A DNA stretch of 64,000 nucleotides from Comamonas aquatica NBRC 14918 (GTDB lineage Bacteria > Pseudomonadota > Gammaproteobacteria > Burkholderiales > Burkholderiaceae_C), in assembly GCF_000739875.1 (NCBI RefSeq), contig NZ_BBJR01000034.1, positions 62,001-126,000 of the forward strand, read 5' to 3'. Below, piece by piece: positions 47,782-57,731 of this stretch. The position numbers were made by a program, and so were the translations under genes. Below the pieces are notes generated by a model. It was not told the DNA's origin. It searched no databases and saw only the letters and a list, made by a program, of their open reading frames with translations. How positions within the stretch are numbered: position 1 is the first letter of the stretch; each line of letters opens with the position of its first letter.

Positions 47782-49869
47782 TCAGGAATGGGCACTGGCA
47801 TTCAGCCAGCGCAGCAAGCCACTGCTGCGCCGGGTCGGGCTGGCGATGGCCGAGGCCAGCAGCCCCGGCGCCTCGGACCACAGCGAAAACGCCTGGCGTG
47901 CCCGCGTGATGCCGGTGTAGACCAGCTCGCGGCTGAGCACATTGCCGCCCTGCGCGGCCAGCACCAGGGCCGTGTGCTCGAACTCCGAGCCCTGGCTCTT
48001 ATGCACCGTCATGGCGAAGGCGGTCTCCACATGGGCCAGGCGCGCCGTACTGACGTGGTGCAAGTGCTCGCCCTGCAGGAAGTACACGCGCAGCCGCGCC
48101 GGGTCGGCAAAGCCGGGCAAGGCCATGCCGATGTCGCCATTGAACACGCCCAGTTGCGCATCGTTGCGCGTGACCATCACCGGGCGGCCTCGGTACCACT
48201 CGCCCTCCTTGCGGATGGCACCCTGGGCCTGCAAGGCCTGCTCCACCGCGCGGTTCAGGCCCGCCACGCCCCAGGCGCCCTCGCGCACGGCGCACAGCAG
48301 GCGGTAGCGGTCGAAGGCGGCCAGCACGTCCCGCACCCATTGCTGGTGCTCGGCCTCGGTGGCAAAGCCGCCCTGGCCACGCTGCGCCAGCCGCTCGGCA
48401 TAGGCCGCATAGCTGGCCCTGCCGCCACGGCCTTGCACGGCGCTGCGCACCACGGCCTCAACCTCACCGCCTTCGCGCGCCCAGAGCTCGGCCTGCGGGC
48501 CGGCCTGGGTTTGCGTGCGCAGCAGCACCATGGCCCCCGGCGCATCACCGGCATTCACAGCCAGGGCCAACTGGCCAATCGGGCCGCTGAAACGGCGGCT
48601 TTTGCGCAACATGACCGTGTGCTGGGCCAGCGGCAGCACAGGGCCACTCGCCCGATAGGCTGCCGGCAGCGACTGGCCCGTCACGCGCTCGGCATAGGCC
48701 ACGGTGTCGGGTGCGTAGTGGCCCTGCTGCGCATCGCGGCACAGGTCGCCCAGCACGGCCCCGGCCTCCACCGAAGCCAGCTGGTCCTTGTCGCCCAGCA
48801 GAATCAGGCGTGCCGTGGGCGGCAGGGCCTGCAGCAGCGCGGCCATCATCTCGAGGTGGATCATGGAGGCCTCATCGACGATGAGCACGTCGACATCCAG
48901 CGGATGGCCGGCATGGTGGGCCAAACGCCGCGTGTCGGGCCTGGCGCCCAGCAGCGCATGCAGGGTGCGCGCCGCGCCCATGCGCTGGACCAGCGCTTCC
49001 AGATCCAGATCGCGGCCCACGGCCCCCTGCAGCTCCCGCAGCGAACTGTCAATCGATTGCTTGAGCCGCGCCGCCGCCTTGCCCGTGGGCGCGGCCAGCG
49101 CCACGCGCAGCTGCGCGGCATCCGGCGCAGTGGCAAACAGCAGCGCCAGCAGGCGCGCCGCCGTATAGGTCTTGCCCGTGCCCGGGCCACCGGTGATGAC
49201 GGACATACGCCCGCGCAGCGCCAGCGCGCAAGCCAGCTGTTGCCAGTCCACCGCCTCCGCGGCCACGGTGGACGCGCTGAACAGCCGCCCCAGCCAGTCG
49301 CGCACCCGGGGCTCATCCAGCGCCACCGCATCGGCCGCCGTGCGCTGGGCAATGTGCGTGGCCACGCTGCGCTCGTAGTCCCAGTAGCGGCGCAGGTACA
49401 GCAGGGGCGCGGGGCCATCCCACAGCACCAGTGGCTGCCCGCGGTCGGCCACGACCGCCCCGGGCGGTACGACGCGCACCACGGGACTGCGGCGCAGGGC
49501 ATGCAGCCAGTCGCTGGTCTGGCGCGGCAACTGCTCCCACAGCGATAGCTGCAAGCGCAGAGCCTCCTTGGGCCAGGCCAGGATTTCATTCGGATGACTG
49601 GCCAGCGCCTGCAAGGGCAGGCAGCTGTGGCCACGCCCCTCCATCTGCGCCAGCACGGCCGTGGCCACCAGCAGCGCGGGCGCGGCCTCGGCGTCCTGTT
49701 CGGCCACAAAGGCGGCCAGGGCGCTGTCCAGGCGGCGCAGCAGGCCGGCATCGGCCAGACGCTCCAGGGCGGCCAGCCAGTCGATGGTGCTCAACACCAC
49801 GGTGTCGCCCTCATCGGCGGCGGCAAACAGGTCCAGCGTTTGCAAATCGGCTTTGCGGCGGCCCTTCAT
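47782..49869 (-). CDS. recD: Exodeoxyribonuclease V alpha subunit RecD
   Basis: The 695-residue 5'-3' helicase subunit of RecBCD carries Walker A SVITGGPGTGKTYTAAR at about 222-238, VDVLIVDEASMIHLEMM (Walker B) and the C-terminal motif FAMTVHKSQGSEFEHTALVL with VYTGITRARQAFSLW. Length is above E. coli RecD (608). Its ATG overlaps the recB stop by four bases. It is the last gene of the leftward recC-recB-recD operon; the DUF2946 gene starts 98 bases further on. Confidence 0.94.
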   Translation of the reverse strand: MKGRRKADLQTLDLFAAADEGDTVVLSTIDWLAALERLADAGLLRRLDSALAAFVAEQDAEAAPALLVATAVLAQMEGRGHSCLPLQALASHPNEILAWPKEALRLQLSLWEQLPRQTSDWLHALRRSPVVRVVPPGAVVADRGQPLVLWDGPAPLLYLRRYWDYERSVATHIAQRTAADAVALDEPRVRDWLGRLFSASTVAAEAVDWQQLACALALRGRMSVITGGPGTGKTYTAARLLALLFATAPDAAQLRVALAAPTGKAAARLKQSIDSSLRELQGAVGRDLDLEALVQRMGAARTLHALLGARPDTRRLAHHAGHPLDVDVLIVDEASMIHLEMMAALLQALPPTARLILLGDKDQLASVEAGAVLGDLCRDAQQGHYAPDTVAYAERVTGQSLPAAYRASGPVLPLAQHTVMLRKSRRFSGPIGQLALAVNAGDAPGAMVLLRTQTQAGPQAELWAREGGEVEAVVRSAVQGRGGRASYAAYAERLAQRGQGGFATEAEHQQWVRDVLAAFDRYRLLCAVREGAWGVAGLNRAVEQALQAQGAIRKEGEWYRGRPVMVTRNDAQLGVFNGDIGMALPGFADPARLRVYFLQGEHLHHVSTARLAHVETAFAMTVHKSQGSEFEHTALVLAAQGGNVLSRELVYTGITRARQAFSLWSEAPGLLASAIASPTRRSSGLLRWLNASAHS

Positions 49870-52800
49870 GGCTGCACCTCCTGGGGTTCTTCGGCGCGGT
49901 CGTCGAGCAATGCTTCCAGCCCTTGGAGCAAATCCAGCGATGGCTGCAGCACCTGCATGCCGGCGGCCTCGCCATCGAGACCGCGCAGGAAGAAGTAGAG
50001 CGCACCGCCCAGTTGCTCCCGGGGGTCGTAGGCCGCACCCAGCCGGCTGTGCAGCAGGCGGTGCAGCGCCAGCAGATACAGCGCGGCCTGCACGTCATAG
50101 CGGTGCTCCAGCATGGCCTGCGCCAGCGCCCCGGCGCCGTAGGCCACCGCATCCTGGCCCAGGTGGTTGGTCTTGTAGTCCAGCACCCAATAACGCCCGC
50201 CATGCTGGAACACCAGATCGGCAAAGCCCATCAGCATGCCGTGCAGCTCGCGCTCGGGCAGCGCCGGGCGCGGCCGACCGGGCAGGATGTGCTGGCGGCA
50301 CAGCGCGTCGATGCGCGGGGCCGACAGGCGCTGCGCCGGCAGCCAGAACTCCATCTCGGGCAAGAGCGCATCGCCTTCGCCCAGCTGGGCCAGCGAGACA
50401 CCGAGCGGCGCCAGCGGCTGGTGCACCACGGCGCGCAGCCACTGCAGCGCATCGGCGGCCTGCGCCTGGCGGCCCGCGCGCTCGCAGCGGCGCAGCAGAC
50501 GGGCCGCCAGGGGTTCGCTGGCCTCGGGGTCGTCTTCGGGCTGCAGCGCAAAGTGCTCGGCGGCCAGCCATTCCAGCTGGTCGTGCAGGAAGTTGCCCAC
50601 CACCGGGCCGCGCATGAAGCGGTGCCAGACCGCCGCATCGCTGCGTGCGCCGGCGCGGGCTGGGGCCACGCTGGGCAAGGCGGTCATGGCGTCGTGGATG
50701 GCACCCAGGTCCAGCGCGGCATCACCGGCCTCCTGGGCCTGCAGCGCGCGCTCGTCCTCGGCAGGGCTTTGCGCGGCCACCGGCAGGACCGGCAGGCTGG
50801 GGGCGGCCATGGCGCGGGTCAGCGACGAAAAGCTGCCGATGCCCCAGCGGCGGTCGAACTGCGCCGCATACACGGGCGCTGCGGCCAGGGCGGGCAAGGC
50901 CTGCGCCGGCACATAGCGCGTGGGCACGGGCAGTTCGGCCGGCAGGTCCACCACGGCGATCCGCGTGCAACGCTCGGCCAGGGCCTGGATGCTGGCGCGC
51001 CAGCCCGCTACGGATTGAGAAGCCCCCCCCGCAAGCAGGTAGCCGGCAGCGCCCTGTTCGTTCACACAATGTTTGCTGCTGCCGCGCTTCATCGGCGCCA
51101 GCCCCATCCACAGCGCATGGCGCGGGCGGGTCAGCGCCACATAGAGCAGGCGCAGGTCCTCGCGCAGGCGCTCCTTGTCGGCCTGCGCCAGCTGCGCCTC
51201 GTTGTAGTCCAGCACCAACTCGCGCGCCGGCGCACCATCAATCTGCACGGGCAGCGACAGATAGGCCGCCTTGCCATCCACTGGCCGAAAGCTCCCCGCA
51301 AACGGCAGACAGACCACCGGGTATTCCAGCCCCTTGCTCTTGTGCACGGTGACGACCTTGACCAGATCGGCATCGGACTCCAGCCGCACGATCTGGGCAT
51401 CGCCGGCCGCGCCCGGGTTCTCAATCTGGGTGGCCAGCCAGCGGATCAGCGCCTGCTCGCCCTCCAGTTGGGCACTCGCGCCTTGCAGCAGCTCGGCCAG
51501 GTGCAGGTAGTTGGTCAAGCGGCGCTCGCCCCCCAGGTCCTGCAGCCAGCGCGCCGGCAATGCAAAGCGGTACAGGGTCTGGCGCAGCATGGCCAGCACG
51601 CCCAGGCGCAGCCAGAGGCTGTGCAGCTCCTTGAGCTGCTCGCTGCGCGCATCAAAAGCTTCATCGTCGCTGGCCAGCCAGGCCAGCTCGTCAAACGACA
51701 GCCCCATCATGGGCGTGGCCAGACCGGCGCGCACGGCCAGTCCGTCGAGCGGCGCCGCCACGGCGCGCAGCCACAGCAGCAGATCCTGGGCCTCGGCGCT
51801 GGCGAAGACCGAGTCCTGATCGGAGAGATAGACCGAGGCCACATGGCGCCGCGCCAGCGCGCGGCGCACGGCAGCGGCCTCCTTGCCCGTGCGCACCAGC
51901 ACCGCGATGTCGGCCGGGCGCAGGCGCTGCAGCGGCTGGCCTGCTTCGGCAAAGCCCGTGGCACCGTCCATCAGCCATTGCACGATCTGGCTGGCGCAGA
52001 ACTCCGCGCCGCGGCGGCGGATGTCGTCGTTGCTCAGCGGCGCATCGCTGCTGCCATCCCAGGCCATGGTCAGCGCAGCCATGCGCTGGCTGCCCTGCAT
52101 CAGCAGTTCTTTGCGGCCGTTGGCTTTGACGGGTTCGAACGGCAGCGGATTGCGCTGCCCGGCGCGGAACAGGAAGGCCCCTTCTCCATCGCGCGCCTCG
52201 GCCTGCACAAACCACTGGTTGACCGCATCGACCAGCGCCTGCGTGGAGCGGAAGTTGGTGTCCAGCACATAGTGGCGGCCCTCGGTCGCCTGCCTGGCCT
52301 GCAGGTAGCTGTAGATGTCCGCCCCCCGAAAGCCGTAGATGGATTGCTTGGGGTCGCCAATCAGCAGCAATGCGCTGTCCGCGCGGTTGTCGGCCGTGCG
52401 GTAGATCTGGTCGAACAGCCGGTATTGCAGCGGCGAGGTGTCCTGGAACTCGTCAATCAGCGCCACCGGGTACTGGGCCAGCATGCTTGCGCGCAGCGCG
52501 GGGCCGTTGTCACCGGCCAAGGCGGCATCCAGGCGCTGCAGCATGTCGGCAAACCCGAACGTACCCGCCTGGCGCTTGAGCCACAGCAGGCGCTGCTGCA
52601 CATGCACGGCCGCATGCAGGCGCAGCGCCACATGCAAGGACGGTAGTTGCGCCAGGGCCTGCAGCAGCTGCTCCAGCTCGGAAAATTCAGTGGGCAGCAG
52701 CAAGTCCATGGTCGAGCCCTTGAAGGCCTCGGCCATGCCCTCGGGGCTGAGGCGCTTGCGGGCGGAGTCGCTGAGCTCCAGCGGCCGGTGCAACGGGTCT

Positions 52801-53666
52801 TGCGCCCAGGCGGTGAGGCTCTCGAACCAGCCCTGGTAGTAGCGGGCCTGCAGCTTGCGCTTGTCCCACAGCGCGGCGCGGCCGTCGAGCTCACCCTCAA
52901 TCCAGCGCAACATGCGTTCGGCCTTGGTGTCCCAGCCCGCGGCCAGCGCCTGCAGTCGCTGGGCACGCTCCGCCTGCGTCTGCGCAATGCACGCCCCCAA
53001 GGTCCCGGCACCCGCTGCAGCGGGCACGTGCTCGCGCAGCAGCGACTGCATGTCGTGGACCAGCGCATGCACATCGGGCCAGACCTGCAGCGCCGTCTCC
53101 AGCAGCTCGCCCGACAGCGGGTAGCACTGCTGGCGCCAGTAATCCTGGGCCGCCTCGGTCTGGCGCTGGCTTTCATCGGCCTCCAGCGTTTCATCGAACA
53201 GATTGCCGCTGTCGAAGGCATGTTCGCGCAGCATGCGCTGGCACCAGGCGTCGATGGTGTGGATGGCGGCATCGTCCATGCACTGCGCAGCCATGTCCAG
53301 CCGCCAGGCAGCGGTGTCACGTTCCACTCCTTCAGCATAGGCATCGCGCAGATCGCGCAAGAAGCTGTCGTGCGCCGCCGGCTCGGCCTCGCCGCGAAAG
53401 CATTGCACGGCCTCGATCAAGCGGGCACGGATGCGGTCCGACAGCTCGCGCGTGGCGGCCCGTGTGAAGGTCATGACCAGGATGTCGGGCGGCATCAAGG
53501 GCCGAGCAAAACCGTTGTCGGCGCCATGGCCCAGCACCAGCCGCAGATAGAGGGCGGCAATCGTCCAGGTCTTGCCCGTGCCCGCGCTGGCTTCGATCAG
53601 GCGCGAGCCCCAGAGCGGGAAATGCAGGGGCTGCAGCGCCTGGCTGGTGGTTGGATGCGCGCTCAT
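49866..53666 (-). CDS. recB: Exodeoxyribonuclease V beta subunit RecB
   Basis: The 1266-residue protein joins a superfamily 1 helicase with a C-terminal nuclease. Walker A is LIEASAGTGKTWTIAALYLR near residues 23-42; further motifs are VALIDEFQDTSPLQYRLFDQ, LIGDPKQSIYGFRGADI and VHKSKGLEYPVVCLPFAG. The nuclease active site is seen in YWVLDYKTNHLGQD near residues 1155-1168 and the upstream FADLVFQHGG. RecB degrades or resects double-strand ends and loads RecA after Chi. Its ATG overlaps the recC stop by four bases, and its stop overlaps recD by four. Confidence 0.95.
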   Translation of the reverse strand: MSAHPTTSQALQPLHFPLWGSRLIEASAGTGKTWTIAALYLRLVLGHGADNGFARPLMPPDILVMTFTRAATRELSDRIRARLIEAVQCFRGEAEPAAHDSFLRDLRDAYAEGVERDTAAWRLDMAAQCMDDAAIHTIDAWCQRMLREHAFDSGNLFDETLEADESQRQTEAAQDYWRQQCYPLSGELLETALQVWPDVHALVHDMQSLLREHVPAAAGAGTLGACIAQTQAERAQRLQALAAGWDTKAERMLRWIEGELDGRAALWDKRKLQARYYQGWFESLTAWAQDPLHRPLELSDSARKRLSPEGMAEAFKGSTMDLLLPTEFSELEQLLQALAQLPSLHVALRLHAAVHVQQRLLWLKRQAGTFGFADMLQRLDAALAGDNGPALRASMLAQYPVALIDEFQDTSPLQYRLFDQIYRTADNRADSALLLIGDPKQSIYGFRGADIYSYLQARQATEGRHYVLDTNFRSTQALVDAVNQWFVQAEARDGEGAFLFRAGQRNPLPFEPVKANGRKELLMQGSQRMAALTMAWDGSSDAPLSNDDIRRRGAEFCASQIVQWLMDGATGFAEAGQPLQRLRPADIAVLVRTGKEAAAVRRALARRHVASVYLSDQDSVFASAEAQDLLLWLRAVAAPLDGLAVRAGLATPMMGLSFDELAWLASDDEAFDARSEQLKELHSLWLRLGVLAMLRQTLYRFALPARWLQDLGGERRLTNYLHLAELLQGASAQLEGEQALIRWLATQIENPGAAGDAQIVRLESDADLVKVVTVHKSKGLEYPVVCLPFAGSFRPVDGKAAYLSLPVQIDGAPARELVLDYNEAQLAQADKERLREDLRLLYVALTRPRHALWMGLAPMKRGSSKHCVNEQGAAGYLLAGGASQSVAGWRASIQALAERCTRIAVVDLPAELPVPTRYVPAQALPALAAAPVYAAQFDRRWGIGSFSSLTRAMAAPSLPVLPVAAQSPAEDERALQAQEAGDAALDLGAIHDAMTALPSVAPARAGARSDAAVWHRFMRGPVVGNFLHDQLEWLAAEHFALQPEDDPEASEPLAARLLRRCERAGRQAQAADALQWLRAVVHQPLAPLGVSLAQLGEGDALLPEMEFWLPAQRLSAPRIDALCRQHILPGRPRPALPERELHGMLMGFADLVFQHGGRYWVLDYKTNHLGQDAVAYGAGALAQAMLEHRYDVQAALYLLALHRLLHSRLGAAYDPREQLGGALYFFLRGLDGEAAGMQVLQPSLDLLQGLEALLDDRAEEPQEVQP

Positions 53667-56600
53667 GCCGGCTCTCCCGCTGGTGCTTCTTGGTTGGTCG
53701 TCCCTGGCAGGCCTTCGGTCTGCACCTGCGCAGCCAGCCAGTCATGCAGCGGGCCATAGACCTCCTTGGCCAGAGCGTGAAAGCGCAGATCGGCCGTCAG
53801 CGCCTCCCAGTCGGGGTAGCAGCGCGCCCAGCTGGGGTCTTCGCATTCGCCGCCCAACAGGTAGCCGCCCTCGTAGGCCTGTGCCGCGGCGTTCAGGTCG
53901 TCCTGGCCGGCAGCGATGGCGGTTTTGAGCGGCAACGGCAACGGCTCGTTCTGGCCCGCCAGCCACAGCTGCATCAAGGCTTGCAAGCGCTGCGTGGCAG
54001 CTTGCGGCTCCAGCGGCTGCACCCAGACCAGGGTGTCGCGTGCGATCACGCCCATCAGCGTGTCGGTGCCCGTGCTGGACAGCGCCAGACTGCGCACATA
54101 CATCGGCAACAGCTTGTGGGCCTGCAACTCACCCTTTTTGTTCCGCAGCGTGCGCGGCTCCAGCGCGAACCAGCAGCGGCGGTAGCCCGCCTCCGAGGAC
54201 GGTGCGGCGCGCTCCTGCAAGCCATCCATCCAGTCGTCCAGCGTGACCGCGCCGGCGTGCAGCAACAGCCGCTCGCGCGGCGCCGCATGGGGCCATAGCC
54301 GCATCTGCTGCTGCCAGGCCAGCAACGACGGCGTGGCCTGGGCCTGCAGGGCCTCGGCCTCGCGCATTCCAAGGCCTGCCAGCGGCAGCACGCCGGCACG
54401 CCCCAGGCGCTGCACCAGGCGCTGCACCTGCAGGCCCACGTCCAGCGCCACATCGTGCGCCAGCTGCGTGCGCACGCCTTGCTGCAGCTGCTGAATCAGG
54501 CCGTAGGCGGTCAGGCCATCGACGCTGAACCGCTCGTCGTCCTCCAGCAGTTCCTCGTCCTGTTCAAAGCGCACCTGCAGGCGGTTGCGCAAAAAGCTGC
54601 GTGCGGGATGGCGCAGAAATTCCGTCAGGCGCGCCAGCGTCAGCGGCACCTCGGGATCGGGCTCGAAGGCGGCCACGACCGGCAGCGTCTGCGCCGCCTG
54701 CGCTTCATGCGCGCCATACCATTCGCGCGCGAAAGTCGACAGGCCCGAAGCCTGTTCGAAATAGCGGCGGCTGAAGGGCTGCAGAGGGTGCTGGCGGGTG
54801 CGTTGGGCCAGCAGCAGATCTCCGCGCTCGCTGGCGGAGAAGTCTGCGCTGCCTTCGCCCTGCCAACCCTGGCGCAGATAGTCGCGCAGTTGCGAAACCA
54901 GCACCGAGGGGGGTTGCTCGCTGTTGTCGCGCACATGGCGGCCGGCCCAGCTGATGTAGAGCTTGCTTCGGGCCGACAGCAAGGCATCCAGCATCAGCTG
55001 ACGGTCATCGTCGCGGCGCGCGCGATCGCCGGGGCGCTGCTGGCCAGGCAAGGCCATCAGATCGAAGTCCACGCGCGTAGCGCGGCGCGGGTAGTCGCCA
55101 TCGTTCATGCCCAGCAGGCACACCACCTCGAAGGGGATGGCGCGCATGGGCATCAGCGTGCAAAAAGTCACGCCGCCGGCGCGAAAACGCTGGTTGAGCG
55201 CGGGCTCGGACAGGGCCTGCAGCCAGGCCTCCTGCGCCACCTCCAGCGGAATCAGGGCCTCGAACCCGGCTTGCTCACAGGCGGCCTGCCAGCCGACCAG
55301 GGCCGTATCGAGTGCGGCGCACAGGGCCTGATCCTCATCGCCCTGCGCGACAAAGAAGTCGTCCATCAGGCGGCGAAAACGCTGGGCCCAGGCCTCGGGG
55401 GCGGCCGCTTCACCCGCCGTGTGCCACCACTGCAGCATGCGCCCCAGCAAGCTGGCCAGCGATCCGGCCAGCTCGGCCGTCAGGCCGCCCACCTCGTCAT
55501 AGGGCTCCAGGCCGGCAAAAGCCTGTGCATCGTCGAAGGCGGCCTCCAGCGCCGGCCCGCTGGCATAGCCCAGCAGCATGCGGCGCAGGCCGAACCAGGC
55601 GCTGTTGGGATCCCCACAGGCCGCCAGCCCCAGCTGGGCGCGCTGCGCATGGTTGAGCCCCCAGCGAATGCCTGCACCGGCCATCCAGTGGGTCAGCTGG
55701 GGCAGATCGTCAGCCGCCAGCCCCACGCGCGCCGCCACGGCGGGCACATCGAGCAGATCGCACAACTCGCTCAGGCGGCAGCGCTGCTGCGGCAGCTTGA
55801 GCAGCCATTGCAGCGCCGTCACCAGCGGGCTGCTGGCCCGCGCGCCCACGTCGGCGATATCAAAGGGAATATGGCGCGCATCGTGGCGGCCGTACTGGCC
55901 GAACACGGCGCGGATGGCGGGTGCCGCCTCTTCGATCGACGGCAGCATGACCACCACCTCCCGCGGCGCCAGCGCTGGGCGGCCCGCCGCGGCCGGCTCG
56001 GCCAGCCATTGCAGCAGCTGGTCGTGCAGCACTTCCAGCTCGCGCACCAAGCCGTGGGCCTTGTGAAAGACGATGGACTGGTCGGCCGCCGCGATCTCGA
56101 CCGCCGGGTGCTCCGACAGGGGCACCAGATCGCGGATGCGCTGCTGCACCTGGGCCAGCAGCGGTGCGCCGATCAGCGCGCCCGCATCCGCCTCGTCGTA
56201 CACATCCACACGCGGCCAGCCCCATTGCACGGCGGTGTCGCCCGTGGTGTCGAAGGCGTCGAGCTGGCGCACATAGTCGCGGCTCTGCCGCCCCCAGGCC
56301 GCCAGCAGCGGGTGGGCATGGGCGTGCATGGCGGCCAGGGGAATCTGCGCCAGGTCCTTGCCGCCCTTGTCGGCATGGCGGCGGCGCTGCTGGCGCAGCA
56401 GCTCGCGCCCGTCGATGGCATCGGCCCAGTGAAAGCGGCAGGGGTTGGGCACGGCAATCAGCACCTGGCTGTGCTGGGCAATGCCGCTGAGGAACTGCAT
56501 CAGCGACAGCGGCATCTGGCTCATGCCGAACACCACCACGCGGCGCGCCAGCGGCGTGACCGGCGGCTGACCGCTGTGCAGCGCGTCCAGAACCCGCGCC

Positions 56601-57229
56601 AGCAGGGCCGGGCGCGTGGCGGCGCGCTCCTGTTCATCGAGTTCGGCCAGCAGCTTGCGCCACAGCTGGGGCTGCCAGCGCTGCCCTTCGGGCACGGGCA
56701 CATCGGGGCGGCCCGCGGTGCGCAGCACGTCCTCGCCCTGCTCCCAGGCGGCCAGCCAGTCGGCGCGGTAGATCTGGTACTGGTCGAACAGGTCGGCCAG
56801 CTTTTCGGCCAGCTGCAGCAGGCGCTGCGGCTCTCCGGGGCGCAGAAAGTTGGCAATCGGGGCAAACGCCGGCTCGCCCAGGCACTGCGGCAGCAGGCGC
56901 ATCAGGCGCCAGATCATGGGCGTCTTGTCCAGCGGCGATTCACGCGGCACGGCGTGCTGGCCCAGAATCTGCCGGTAGCTGCGCCAGACAAAGCGCGCCG
57001 GCAGCTCGACCTGCGCTGCGGCGCACACGCCCTGCTGCTCGGCCATGCGCATCTTGAACCACTCGGCCATGCCGTTGCTTTGCACCAGCACGATCTCGGG
57101 CTCCAGCGGGCCCAGCGGGTGGGCCTGCATCCAGGCCAGCAGCGTGTCGGCCAAGGTCTCAGTGCGGTTGCCATGCAGGGCCATCAGGCCCGGTGCCACA
57201 GAAGAAGCCACAGGCCCTTCTCCCCTCAT
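53663..57229 (-). CDS. recC: Exodeoxyribonuclease V gamma subunit RecC
   Basis: The protein has about 1188 residues; it is an inactive helicase-like subunit that recognises Chi and splits the DNA strands. Landmarks are VQSNGMAEWFKMRMAEQQGV near the start, WRLMRLLPQCL, VFGMSQMPLSLMQFLSGIAQ, and a middle region with FCTLMPMRAIPFEVVCLLGM. The start is uncertain: an ATG at 57229, one at 57184 just before the conserved domain, and an upstream in-frame one at 57307 inside the terminator hairpin, which is unlikely. It opens the coupled recC-recB-recD operon. Confidence 0.93.
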   Translation of the reverse strand: MRGEGPVASSVAPGLMALHGNRTETLADTLLAWMQAHPLGPLEPEIVLVQSNGMAEWFKMRMAEQQGVCAAAQVELPARFVWRSYRQILGQHAVPRESPLDKTPMIWRLMRLLPQCLGEPAFAPIANFLRPGEPQRLLQLAEKLADLFDQYQIYRADWLAAWEQGEDVLRTAGRPDVPVPEGQRWQPQLWRKLLAELDEQERAATRPALLARVLDALHSGQPPVTPLARRVVVFGMSQMPLSLMQFLSGIAQHSQVLIAVPNPCRFHWADAIDGRELLRQQRRRHADKGGKDLAQIPLAAMHAHAHPLLAAWGRQSRDYVRQLDAFDTTGDTAVQWGWPRVDVYDEADAGALIGAPLLAQVQQRIRDLVPLSEHPAVEIAAADQSIVFHKAHGLVRELEVLHDQLLQWLAEPAAAGRPALAPREVVVMLPSIEEAAPAIRAVFGQYGRHDARHIPFDIADVGARASSPLVTALQWLLKLPQQRCRLSELCDLLDVPAVAARVGLAADDLPQLTHWMAGAGIRWGLNHAQRAQLGLAACGDPNSAWFGLRRMLLGYASGPALEAAFDDAQAFAGLEPYDEVGGLTAELAGSLASLLGRMLQWWHTAGEAAAPEAWAQRFRRLMDDFFVAQGDEDQALCAALDTALVGWQAACEQAGFEALIPLEVAQEAWLQALSEPALNQRFRAGGVTFCTLMPMRAIPFEVVCLLGMNDGDYPRRATRVDFDLMALPGQQRPGDRARRDDDRQLMLDALLSARSKLYISWAGRHVRDNSEQPPSVLVSQLRDYLRQGWQGEGSADFSASERGDLLLAQRTRQHPLQPFSRRYFEQASGLSTFAREWYGAHEAQAAQTLPVVAAFEPDPEVPLTLARLTEFLRHPARSFLRNRLQVRFEQDEELLEDDERFSVDGLTAYGLIQQLQQGVRTQLAHDVALDVGLQVQRLVQRLGRAGVLPLAGLGMREAEALQAQATPSLLAWQQQMRLWPHAAPRERLLLHAGAVTLDDWMDGLQERAAPSSEAGYRRCWFALEPRTLRNKKGELQAHKLLPMYVRSLALSSTGTDTLMGVIARDTLVWVQPLEPQAATQRLQALMQLWLAGQNEPLPLPLKTAIAAGQDDLNAAAQAYEGGYLLGGECEDPSWARCYPDWEALTADLRFHALAKEVYGPLHDWLAAQVQTEGLPGTTNQEAPAGEPA

Positions 57230-57304
57230 CGTTGTTGTGTGCTGGAAAGCCGCAAGCCTGCCATGGCCGCCGCCTGGGGGCAAGGCTTGCGCCAGCAGCT
57301 TCAA

Positions 57305-57394
57305 CAAAAAGAGCGGTCAGCGCTTGCCCATCCTAGGTTTTCGATCATTTCCATGATCAAACCCAGATTAGACCAGCGCAGACCGCTCCTTTTT
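57305..57394. terminator. Bidirectional nested-hairpin terminator between the DUF3325 gene and recC
   Basis: GAGCGGTCAGCGC (57311-57323) and GCGCAGACCGCTC (57376-57388) form the outer stem, flanked by AAAAA on the left and TTTTT on the right, so it can work in both directions. Inside is a GATCAT (57343-57348) / ATGATC (57353-57358) hairpin. It separates the leftward iron-uptake trio from the leftward recC operon. Confidence 0.85.
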
Positions 57395-57398
57395 CCGA

Positions 57399-57731
57399 TC
57401 AGGCAAAGATCCGGACGCCCAGCCCCAGGGCGCCGGCCGCACTGCAGGCGGCCAGCACCCGCACCTGCCGCGGCGCATAGGTCAGCACCAGGGCGACGGC
57501 CAGGGCCGCGGGTGTCAGCACCCCCAGCCAGGCGGCCACGGCCACCGAGGTGCCCCAGCGCTGCAAACACACCCACAACGCGGCCAGCAGCAGCGCCGTG
57601 CCCAGGGCCCGCCAGCCCCAGGCAGCCCGGGCCGGCAAGGCCGCGCCCGGCTTGCTGTGGTGGCGCTCCATCGCCTGGCTCAGGGCCGCAAATGCCGGCA
57701 CCGCCAGCAGTCCTGCCATCCATGCGTTCAT
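57399..57731 (-). CDS. DUF3325 family small membrane protein
   Basis: The 110-residue protein has three hydrophobic segments (WMAGLLAVPAFAALSQAM, RALGTALLLAALWVCLQ and WLGVLTPAALAVALVLTYA) with a conserved His-containing loop ERHHSKPG. This is DUF3325, usually found with PepSY membrane proteins in iron or siderophore loci. The ATG at 57731 overlaps the PepSY gene stop by four bases. Its function is unknown; an inner-membrane accessory role in iron reduction or uptake is inferred from its neighbours. Confidence 0.8.
   Translation of the reverse strand: MNAWMAGLLAVPAFAALSQAMERHHSKPGAALPARAAWGWRALGTALLLAALWVCLQRWGTSVAVAAWLGVLTPAALAVALVLTYAPRQVRVLAACSAAGALGLGVRIFA

Noticed and set aside
49431-52646. 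Long plus-strand open frame over recB/recD
   Set aside because: It is a shadow of recB and recD; low-complexity Gln/His/Arg text and no ribosome-binding site.
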